Shown: positions 1-4,764 of the stretch, piece after piece
Numbering within the stretch: the stretch's first letter is position 1
Layout of the letters: each line of letters starts with the position of its first letter
NCBI GenBank assembly: GCA_905204225.1
Contig: CAJKZK010000090.1
Coordinates: 1-7,205 of the forward strand
Length of the DNA: 7,205 bases
Direction of reading: 5' to 3'
Source of the DNA: an uncultured Bacillota bacterium
GTDB taxonomy: Bacteria > Bacillota_I > Bacilli_A > RFN20 > CAG-449
The notes under the pieces: generated by a model
Told to the model about the DNA's origin: nothing
Database searches by the model: none
Seen by the model: only the letters and a program-made list of their open reading frames with translations
Position numbers and translations under genes: made by a program

Positions 1-2
1 TA

Positions 3-563
3 TATTTAGGAGAAAATATATTAATTAATGAAGAAAGAATAACTACTTTATTAAAAAAAGAATATAAAGATCTCAATGATGAATTTGCTAGTAGTAATTT
101 TATTATGAAAGATTTTTATGCAATTTTAGAAAAAGATGGTTTAAATTTAAAAACATCTCATAAAATTAGTGATGTTTTAAAAAAGACAAATAAAATTATT
201 TTTAATATAGGTAATTATGAATTATTAAGATTAATTAATACTTCTAATTATTCTTTTAGTTACGATGAAGAAGTGTTAAAAAATAATAAAGAATTATTTG
301 ATTATTATTTTCATCAATCTTTAGATATATTAACAACTTATACATCAAATATTGTAATTATACCTTTATATAATTCTTTAATTAATCGAAATTATGAAGA
401 AAGATTAAATAATTTAGTTAATCAATACAATTCTTTAATTAAAGAAATAAGTGATGAATATAATGTAAAATATATAAATGTTAATAAATTATCTTCTTTT
501 GTATATGAAGATAATCATGTAAATATGAATGGATACAATTATATTTTGAAGAATATAAAATAA
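3..563 (+). CDS. SGNH/GDSL-hydrolase-like protein, 5' end cut off by the window
   Basis: The reading frame is open from the first complete codon of the window, so the gene starts upstream; 186 residues and a TAA stop are visible. The Met at 105 is internal. The visible part resembles the C-terminal portion of SGNH/GDSL esterases or acyl hydrolases. A segment reading KIIFNIGNYELL sits where the block III motif (IGxNDLL) is expected, and the end reads EDNHVNMNGYNYI, like the block V D/E-x-x-H-x-N-x-x-GY motif that carries the catalytic His. The GDS nucleophile block would lie before the window. The block III Asn, normally part of the oxyanion hole, appears to be Tyr, and the Asp three residues before the His is Glu, so activity is uncertain. 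Family members usually deacylate lipids or envelope polysaccharides; the substrate cannot be told here. It is probably cotranscribed with the next gene, 1 bp away. The family call is by motif only. Confidence 0.55.
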   Translation, partial: YLGENILINEERITTLLKKEYKDLNDEFASSNFIMKDFYAILEKDGLNLKTSHKISDVLKKTNKIIFNIGNYELLRLINTSNYSFSYDEEVLKNNKELFDYYFHQSLDILTTYTSNIVIIPLYNSLINRNYEERLNNLVNQYNSLIKEISDEYNVKYINVNKLSSFVYEDNHVNMNGYNYILKNIK

Positions 564-564
564 T

Positions 565-993
565 ATGGAAAATAAATATATCAATCATATATCTTGGTTA
601 ATAAATGCTTTGAAAGAACATAATAAAATTATTAATCAAGATTTAAAATATAAAATGAATGAAAAAATATTTATTAGTAATAAAAATTTTCAACAATATT
701 ATTATTTATTTAATATATATTTAAAATTATTTTCTAATATAGATAAAGGATATAACATAATTCTTTCTAATAATAAGATAAATAAGGCAAGCTTAATTAC
801 TTTAAAGAATACATATTTAAATCGATGTGCAAATAATTTTAAGAATGCAGGAATTTATCTTAAAAAAAGTAGACAAGAATTATCAATGAATTTAGAATCA
901 TTTAGTTTATTATTTCATGAAATGAAAAATATCGCTTCCTTATTAATGTATTTAGAAAGCGATATTAATTTTTTAATTTTAAATTTGTATTAA
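565..993 (+). CDS. Hypothetical 142-aa protein, likely helical, in operon with SGNH-like gene
   Basis: I do not recognise this protein. The ATG lies 1 bp after the upstream TAA, which suggests translational coupling; no good SD sequence is visible before it. The product is rich in Asn, Lys, Ile and Leu, with one Trp (TGG codon). It looks mostly alpha-helical and cytosolic: no signal peptide and no hydrophobic stretch long enough for a clear membrane helix, although residues about 115-142 (ending NFLILNLY) are fairly hydrophobic. The 3' end of the gene holds a GC-containing hairpin (928-966) that probably works as a terminator for the convergent gene. Its stop lies 1 bp from the end of that gene. 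A function linked to the SGNH-like neighbour is only an inference from the arrangement. Confidence 0.7.
   Translation: MENKYINHISWLINALKEHNKIINQDLKYKMNEKIFISNKNFQQYYYLFNIYLKLFSNIDKGYNIILSNNKINKASLITLKNTYLNRCANNFKNAGIYLKKSRQELSMNLESFSLLFHEMKNIASLLMYLESDINFLILNLY
928..974. terminator. Bidirectional terminator-like hairpin inside the 3' end of the 142-aa gene
   Basis: Positions 928-937 (AATATCGCTT) pair perfectly with 957-966 (AAGCGATATT). After a C-A mismatch at 938/956, two further pairs form (939-940 with 954-955), leaving a 13-nt loop. On the plus strand the stem is followed by AA and six T. On the minus strand it is followed by a run of five T that begins in the stem. For the minus-strand membrane-protein gene it lies about 29 nt past the stop codon, a normal terminator position. 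For the plus-strand gene it lies before the stop codon, where translating ribosomes would disturb it. Its main role is therefore probably to end the minus-strand transcript. Confidence 0.55.
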
Positions 994-994
994 A

Positions 995-1465
995 TTATCT
1001 TAATTTATATGTTTTGAAATCAACTAAGCAAGTAATTGCGCATACGCATGAAGCAATACCACTAAACCATGGACCAACACCTAAATGAGCAAGACTTTTT
1101 ACATAAGAACCAGTTTCAAAATGCATAGATCCATTGATAAACCAACTTTTACTATTAAATATAACTACAGCAATAACAATATAAACAATTGCTGAGAATA
1201 TATAATAACCTCTTGCTTTAGGACCAATATAATAAGTTGTAACACCGATTATTAATAAAACTAAACAAGCAATATATATATACCAGTTAAAGTCATATTC
1301 TGCTTGTAAACCTAATATTGCTGTAAAACCCCAAATAGTTTGTAAACCATTTGATAACATATCAATAAAGAATATTGGTGTTAAAAATAAGACTAATATT
1401 GAAAGTAAACTTGCATATAGAGTTATTTTTGTTGGGATTGATAATTTTGAATTTGTTTTAACCAT
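995..1465 (-). CDS. Small integral membrane protein, four predicted helices, function unknown
   Basis: 156 residues. Hydrophobic segments at about residues 15-37, 61-80, 87-104 and 129-149 are long enough to span the membrane, with short polar stretches between them. The N-terminus (MVKTNSK...) and C-terminus (DFKTYKLR) are positively charged, suggesting both face the cytoplasm. Four Trp residues are all encoded by TGG. No enzyme motif or known transporter signature is visible, so I cannot name a family. The start is supported by a full AGGAGGT SD at 1476-1482 with ten bases to the ATG. Upstream is an extended -10 promoter. It is apparently monocistronic: it is convergent with the 142-aa gene (1-bp gap), and the acetyltransferase gene behind it, on the same strand, is 135 bp away with its own promoter. 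Confidence 0.8.
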   Translation of the reverse strand: MVKTNSKLSIPTKITLYASLLSILVLFLTPIFFIDMLSNGLQTIWGFTAILGLQAEYDFNWYIYIACLVLLIIGVTTYYIGPKARGYYIFSAIVYIVIAVVIFNSKSWFINGSMHFETGSYVKSLAHLGVGPWFSGIASCVCAITCLVDFKTYKLR

Positions 1466-1502
1466 AAAAGAGAAAACCTCCTAAAAAAATATTTGCTTGT
1501 TT

Positions 1503-1533
1503 ATTATAACACATTTTTAGGTTATAAAAACAA
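1503..1533 (-). promoter_or_regulatory. Extended -10 promoter for the membrane-protein gene
   Basis: Read on the minus strand, TGTTATAAT (1503-1511) is a perfect TATAAT with the TG extension. A weak -35-like TTGTTT sits at 1528-1533 with a 19-bp spacer. The extended -10 would compensate for the poor -35. The start codon is 37 bases downstream of the -10, with the AGGAGGT SD between. Confidence 0.55.
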
Positions 1534-1600
1534 GATAAAAGACAAAATTTGTGAAGTTTATAAATATTTTAATAATATATTATTATTCTTTTAAGAAAAA

Positions 1601-1870
1601 TTAGTATATTAATGAAGATAATTCTGGATGCTTAAGTAAATAATTTTTTGTATATGAACATGTTGGTTTAATCTTTAAATTATTTTTTTGTGCATCTTTT
1701 ATTAATTCTTCAGTTAACATTTTTCCTATACCACGTCCTTCATAAGCTTTATCAACAAATGTTTTACTTACTTCAATAATATTTTTATCAATATAACAAA
1801 AGTTAATATATGCGATTATGTTGTTATTAACTTCAATATAATAACAAGTATTGTTCTTTAAAATATTCAT
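1601..1870 (-). CDS. GNAT-family N-acetyltransferase-like protein, short YjdJ/COG2388 type
   Basis: 89 residues, the usual size for the minimal GNAT family that includes E. coli YjdJ and human NATD1 (acetyltransf_CG type), which is shorter than typical GNATs. Visible features are a beta-rich N-terminus (residues 9-37), the acetyl-CoA pyrophosphate-binding loop EGRGIGK at 44-50 followed by an amphipathic helix (51-63), and the family's C-terminal signature around PTCSY (69-73) and HPE (81-83). The cysteine at 71 is typical of the family. The role would be transfer of an acetyl group from acetyl-CoA to an unknown amine; the substrate is unknown for most members. The start is supported by a GGTGAT sequence (1874-1879) 3 nt upstream, matching the 3' part of the SD consensus. 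It is monocistronic and divergent from the FchA-like gene. Confidence 0.85.
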   Translation of the reverse strand: MNILKNNTCYYIEVNNNIIAYINFCYIDKNIIEVSKTFVDKAYEGRGIGKMLTEELIKDAQKNNLKIKPTCSYTKNYLLKHPELSSLIY

Positions 1871-1885
1871 CTTATCACCGAAGAT

Positions 1886-1894
1886 ATTATAACA
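1886..1894 (-). promoter_or_regulatory. Extended -10 promoter for the GNAT gene
   Basis: On the minus strand the sequence reads TGTTATAAT, identical to the -10 of the membrane-protein gene. No clear -35 is visible. Only 15 bases separate it from the ATG, so transcription would begin next to the GGTGAT at 1874-1879, giving a leader of about ten bases. Confidence 0.5.
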
Positions 1895-1937
1895 TATTAA
1901 TTTTAATAAAAAATAATGTTATTTATTAAGATATTCA

Positions 1938-1957
1938 TATAAAATTAAATAAGGTGG
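1938..1957 (+). promoter_or_regulatory. Candidate -10 and SD for the FchA-like gene
   Basis: TATAAA at 1938-1943 is a plausible -10 without a convincing -35. The SD AAGGTGG at 1951-1957 is 5 nt before the ATG at 1963. This SD decides the start: the in-frame GTG at 1954 lies inside it. If the -10 is real, the leader is only about 12 nt. Confidence 0.35.
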
Positions 1958-1962
1958 AAAAT

Positions 1963-2499
1963 ATGAAATTAAGTGATTTAACAATAAGTGAATATTTTGA
2001 TTTATTATCAAGTAAAAAATCAGTTCCAGGAGGTGGGTCTTGTTTAGGATTAGTTCTTGAAGCAAGTTGCTCATTAGGATTGATGGTGTGTAATTTTACT
2101 CTTGAAAAAAAAGGATATGAAGAAGTTCAAACTGAAATTTTCTTTTTAAAAGAAGAATTAAATCAAATTAAAAAGAAAGCTCATGATTTAATTGATGAAG
2201 ATGGTTATGCTTATCAAAGTGTTATGGAAGCGTATAAATCTAAAGATAAAGAGCAAATATCTAAAGCTTCTATTTATGGATCTGAAGTTCCTTATCAATT
2301 ATATTTTTTAACTAAAAAATGTGAACAATTGTGTTTAAGATTATGTAAAATAGGCAATAGAAATTTAATTTCTGATGCCAAAATAGCAGTAGATTTATGT
2401 TCTTCTATATATAATGGTTGTTTAGAAAATATTAAATGTAATGTTAATGGAATTGAAGATATTAATATCAAAAATAAATATTTAGAATTAATTAAATAA
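1963..2499 (+). CDS. fchA: Cyclodeaminase/cyclohydrolase family protein (FTCD_C, FchA-like; methenyl-THF cyclohydrolase)
   Basis: 178 residues from the ATG at 1963, close to the usual length of stand-alone members of the formiminotransferase-cyclodeaminase C-terminal domain family (about 180-210). The protein is all-helical. Hallmarks are PGGGS at residues 22-26, DEDGYAY at 78-84 (the family's conserved D-x-D/E-A-Y region) and GN-x-N-x-x-SDA at 131-139, followed by a helix ending in N156 and N160. The family either deaminates 5-formimino-THF or hydrolyses 5,10-methenyl-THF to 10-formyl-THF in cytosolic one-carbon metabolism. Without a formiminotransferase domain or hut genes, the cyclohydrolase role is more likely (inference). 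No folate gene is adjacent. There are several cysteines (for example 27, 36, 43, 120, 124, 128). The gene overlaps the convergent HAD-like gene by 12 bp. The symbol is by family only. Confidence 0.85.
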   Translation: MKLSDLTISEYFDLLSSKKSVPGGGSCLGLVLEASCSLGLMVCNFTLEKKGYEEVQTEIFFLKEELNQIKKKAHDLIDEDGYAYQSVMEAYKSKDKEQISKASIYGSEVPYQLYFLTKKCEQLCLRLCKIGNRNLISDAKIAVDLCSSIYNGCLENIKCNVNGIEDINIKNKYLELIK

Positions 2500-3237
2500 A
2501 TTGTGATGATTTTTAAATAAGATTTTTATTACACTTTTTTTGAATATAAGATTATCTTGATATAAAACAATATTATTTTCTTTTAGAAGATAACTATTTT
2601 TATAATTATTTAATAAATCTTCATCATAATGATTATTTTCAAAACAAATAACATTTTCATCTTTAATTTTAAATTCTTTTTGTAATTTTTTAATCATATT
2701 TAATTTATTAGATTTTTTAGAAATAATTATATAATTTAAATTCTCATTTTCTTCTAATAAATAATAATTGATATAAGATAATTTATTTAATATTTTTTCA
2801 AATATATCTTTATTAATTTTATTGAGATTTATTTTGATACTAATTGCGTCATTATCAACAGTTTTCTTTAAAAATGGAGAATAATGGAGCTCATTTTTAT
2901 TTTCATAATAAATTGTACATTCAACTTTAATATTCCTAATTTTATAAAATAAATCATTAATTTCATCTTTTTTTAAAGGATCATATATTCTTTTTATAAT
3001 TTTATTTTTTCTATTTATATACATTATTTCCCCACCATTAAAACAAATTAAAGGATAATTAAATAAATGTAATTTTTTTATATAATAAAAATTGTTATTA
3101 ATATCATACGGGAAAGAAAAAATTAATAAATGACCTTTTTGTAATAATTCTTTAAAAATTAATTTACTAAAAAAAGAAAATTTATTTCTTTTATTTATAC
3201 AAGAAGAAATATCTAAACTAATTAAACTTTTTTCCAT
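2488..3237 (-). CDS. Degenerate Cof-type HAD-superfamily protein, probably inactive or altered
   Basis: 249 residues, close to Cof/YbiV-type HAD phosphatases. The fold's landmarks are in the right order but altered. Motif I reads SLDISSCIN where IASDLDGTLL is expected: the nucleophile Asp (D9) is kept, while the acid/base Asp is Ser (S11) and Gly-Thr is Ser-Cys. Motif II reads LLIFSFP with S41 kept but without the usual Gly-Arg. NGG at 67-69 matches the conserved NGA/NGG turn, the motif III Lys is K178 in SNK, and motif IV reads FENNHYDEDLL where FGDSxNDxxML is expected (Gly-Asp to Glu-Asn, Asn to Tyr). Residues about 85-165 would be the cap. Family members dephosphorylate sugar phosphates or flavin nucleotides with Mg2+; this one lacks much of the metal site. 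The start has no SD; the next Met is residue 72, so 3237 is kept. AT content and Asn/Lys/Ile use are extreme. Confidence 0.7.
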   Translation of the reverse strand: MEKSLISLDISSCINKRNKFSFFSKLIFKELLQKGHLLIFSFPYDINNNFYYIKKLHLFNYPLICFNGGEIMYINRKNKIIKRIYDPLKKDEINDLFYKIRNIKVECTIYYENKNELHYSPFLKKTVDNDAISIKINLNKINKDIFEKILNKLSYINYYLLEENENLNYIIISKKSNKLNMIKKLQKEFKIKDENVICFENNHYDEDLLNNYKNSYLLKENNIVLYQDNLIFKKSVIKILFKNHHNLFN

Positions 3238-3256
3238 AATTTAATACTAGCATATA

Positions 3257-3285
3257 TTGAAAATGCTTTAAATTTATTTTATATT
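3257..3285 (+). promoter_or_regulatory. Sigma-A-type promoter for the 118-aa gene
   Basis: TTGAAA (3257-3262) and TATATT (3280-3285) are separated by exactly 17 bp. The predicted transcription start is near 3292. This would place the ATG at 3292 at the very 5' end of the RNA, and so favours the ATG at 3304 as the start. Confidence 0.65.
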
Positions 3286-3303
3286 TATTTAATGGTGATA
3301 ACA

Positions 3304-3660
3304 ATGAAAAAATATGATGAATTTAATGATTTAAAAATAATTGAAGATAAAAGAAATCCATTTTGTACACTTTATGAATATGATGATGGCTCAAGATTTT
3401 ATATAGAACCAATATTTTATTCATATTTATCTAATTTTAAAATTACACATCCTAACAAGATTGATTTAGTGTTAGATAAAATGGAAAAACTTGTAAGAAA
3501 AAATAAAAAAGTGATATTTTCTGGCCTTGATGAAGAATATGAAGATGAACCTGCTACTAAAGGGGCAGAAGATTATATAATTCTTACTTTATTTGATATT
3601 TTAGATATGTTAGGAATTTATGTTGAAAATAAATCTCGTGGTTCTGATTATGGTGATTAA
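3304..3660 (+). CDS. Hypothetical acidic 118-aa protein
   Basis: I do not recognise a family. The start at 3304 is chosen over the in-frame ATG at 3292 because GGTGAT at 3294-3299, 4 nt upstream, matches the SD consensus and because the promoter predicts transcription from about 3292. The protein is soluble and acidic. An N-terminal half with likely beta strands (residues 20-40, containing YEYDDGSRFYIEP) is followed by a charged helix (about 51-68), a strand (KVIFSG) and a second hydrophobic helix (about 86-103, DYIILTLFDILDML). No signal peptide, membrane segment or metal-binding cluster is seen. It has its own promoter and a terminator-like hairpin 62 nt after the stop, so it seems monocistronic. 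Its stop codon overlaps that of uppP (4 bp). Confidence 0.75.
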   Translation: MKKYDEFNDLKIIEDKRNPFCTLYEYDDGSRFYIEPIFYSYLSNFKITHPNKIDLVLDKMEKLVRKNKKVIFSGLDEEYEDEPATKGAEDYIILTLFDILDMLGIYVENKSRGSDYGD

Positions 3661-4499
3661 AAACCATAATGTAAACATAAACAAACAATAATTCCGATTA
3701 TACTTATAGCGAAACAATAATAGGCAAAATAATATAATTTGCCTTTTTTAATGATTTTAAATAAGTATTTAACAGAAAAATATGTTACAAACCCTGCAAT
3801 AATAACTGCAATAATATCACTTAATAAATCTAAAGTAGGAGTAGCAATTATTTCATTATAGTTTTTAATAATTTCTACTAAAAATGATCCAGCAGTTACT
3901 GGTAAAAACATTAAAAAAGAAAAATGTGCTGCTTCTTCATTTGATAATTTATTAACTTTACCTCCAAAAATAGTTGAACCACTTCTTGATATACCCGGTA
4001 AAACTCCTACTCCTTGGAATAGCCCAATAGATAAAGCACTAAAATATGACATTTCTTTTAATGTTTTTTCACCTTTTATATTTCTACTAATAAGTAATAA
4101 TACACCTGTAATAATTAAAAATGAGAAGACAAAATATAAATTACTTAGATATTTATCAATTATATCTCCTAGGGCAAAACCAACAATTGCCGCGGGAATG
4201 GAAGCTACAATTAATTTTAAAAATAATTTACAATAATAAATAGTTTCTTCTTCTCTATTATGTTTAAATAAAAATTTACATAAAGAAACAATGATATCTT
4301 TAATATCTTTCCAATAATATATCATCATGGCTACTAAAGAACCAAAATGTAAAAATATTAATAATTGCAAACCATTTGTCTCCACTTGTAATAATTCACT
4401 AAATATTAATAAATGACCAGATGATGAAATAGGTAAAATTTCTGCAATGCCTTGTACAATGGCTAGAATTATTTTTTTTAATAAAAGTATGAAATCCAT
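3657..4499 (-). CDS. uppP: Undecaprenyl-diphosphatase UppP (BacA family)
   Basis: 280 residues, the normal family size. This membrane enzyme removes a phosphate from undecaprenyl pyrophosphate to recycle the lipid carrier for peptidoglycan and other envelope polymers; overexpression of family members gives bacitracin resistance. Signatures are QGIAEILPISSSGHL at residues 16-30 (the (E/Q)xxxE motif as Q16/E20, the serine cluster 25-27 and H29) and LPGISRSGST at 167-176, with R172 the catalytic Arg. Hydrophobic segments at about 8-28, 42-62, 90-111, 119-137, 192-211, 226-247 and 255-277 fit the known multi-helix fold with two re-entrant loops. An SD (AAGAGGT, 4504-4510) lies 4 nt from the ATG. 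Monocistronic. No terminator is seen for it on the minus strand; the hairpin inside its 3' end serves the opposite strand. Confidence 0.96.
   Translation of the reverse strand: MDFILLLKKIILAIVQGIAEILPISSSGHLLIFSELLQVETNGLQLLIFLHFGSLVAMMIYYWKDIKDIIVSLCKFLFKHNREEETIYYCKLFLKLIVASIPAAIVGFALGDIIDKYLSNLYFVFSFLIITGVLLLISRNIKGEKTLKEMSYFSALSIGLFQGVGVLPGISRSGSTIFGGKVNKLSNEEAAHFSFLMFLPVTAGSFLVEIIKNYNEIIATPTLDLLSDIIAVIIAGFVTYFSVKYLFKIIKKGKLYYFAYYCFAISIIGIIVCLCLHYGF
3722..3749 (+). terminator. Rho-independent terminator for the 118-aa gene, inside uppP
   Basis: AGGCAAA (3722-3728) pairs with TTTGCCT (3738-3744) around a 9-nt AT loop, followed by T through 3749. It lies 62 nt after the stop codon of the plus-strand 118-aa gene and within the antisense of the 3' end of uppP, where the same bases encode residues KKGKLYYFAY. 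On the minus strand no T-run follows, so it works in one direction only. Confidence 0.7.
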
Positions 4500-4510
4500 A
4501 ATTACCTCTT

Positions 4511-4543
4511 AATATAATCTATTAATTTTCTAAAACAATTATA
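4511..4543 (-). promoter_or_regulatory. Candidate promoter elements for uppP
   Basis: On the minus strand a perfect TATAAT lies at 4538-4543, 38 bases from the ATG, without a good -35. A second option, TTGTTT (4533-4538) with TATATT (4511-4516) and a 16-bp spacer, would start the RNA inside the SD and is less likely. The choice cannot be settled by eye. Confidence 0.3.
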
Positions 4544-4569
4544 ATATGGATAAATAAATTATTAATCTA

Positions 4570-4605
4570 ATTTTATAAATTTTATAAATTTTTTCAATTT
4601 TTTGA
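4570..4605. repeat. Four 9-nt A/T-tract units upstream of the dehydrogenase gene
   Basis: The units are ATTTTATAA, ATTTTATAA, ATTTTTTCA and ATTTTTTGA, in direct tandem. They lie in the 265-bp gap between divergent uppP and the dehydrogenase. In such AT-rich DNA this may be chance or slippage. Confidence 0.4.
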
Positions 4606-4650
4606 GTTAATAATAATTATAATGGGAAGTTAAATAAAATTTTTTTGATT

Positions 4651-4680
4651 TTGAAACGCTTTCATATATTTAATTGTAAT
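4651..4680 (+). promoter_or_regulatory. Candidate promoter with overlapping LacI/CcpA-like operator for the dehydrogenase
   Basis: TGAAA-CGC-TTTCA at 4652-4664 is a perfect inverted repeat with a central CG, like LacI-family operators. Read as TTGAAACGCTTTCA (4651-4664) it differs from the CcpA cre consensus TGNAANCGNWNNCA only at position 2. TTGAAA (4651-4656) can serve as a -35, with TGTAAT (4675-4680) as a weak -10 at 18 bp. A second -10-like TATAAT lies at 4618-4623; if that one is used, the operator would be a downstream roadblock. The rest of the gap 4500-4764 holds the A/T repeats and two SD-like sequences near the start. No riboswitch was recognised. Confidence 0.45.
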
Positions 4681-4764
4681 ATCTATATATAAAAAAATAA
4701 TATGGGTTTGCAAATGAATTTAGAAAATGTAATAATTAAGGTGATTGATTTAGTGGAGGACAAC

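Noticed and set aside
105..107. ATG as the start of the SGNH-like gene
   Set aside because: The frame is open upstream to the window edge, no SD precedes this ATG, and SGNH proteins need an N-terminal block that must lie upstream.
1570..1585. Perfect 16-bp palindrome TAATAATATATTATTA after the GNAT gene
   Set aside because: It is made only of A and T, leaves no loop and has no clear T-run; it is expected often at this composition, so it is not called a terminator.
1954..1962. GTG start for the FchA-like protein, three residues longer
   Set aside because: The GTG lies inside AAGGTGG, which is well spaced as the SD for the ATG at 1963.
2458..2469. Palindrome GATATTAATATC near the end of the FchA-like gene
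   Set aside because: It is within coding sequence, has only two GC pairs and no loop or T-run; chance is likely.
3292..3303. ATG at 3292 as the start of the 118-aa protein
   Set aside because: It coincides with the predicted transcription start, and GGTGAT right after it fits as the SD of the ATG at 3304.
3647..3670. Hairpin ATTATGG/CCATAAT spanning the overlapping stops of the 118-aa gene and uppP
   Set aside because: The stem is weak (7 bp) and no T-run follows on either strand; the better terminator for the plus strand is at 3722-3749.
4702..4764. 21-residue N-terminal extension of the dehydrogenase from the ATG at 4702
   Set aside because: No SD precedes it, family members begin directly at the Rossmann strand, and GGAGG is well placed for the ATG at 4765.
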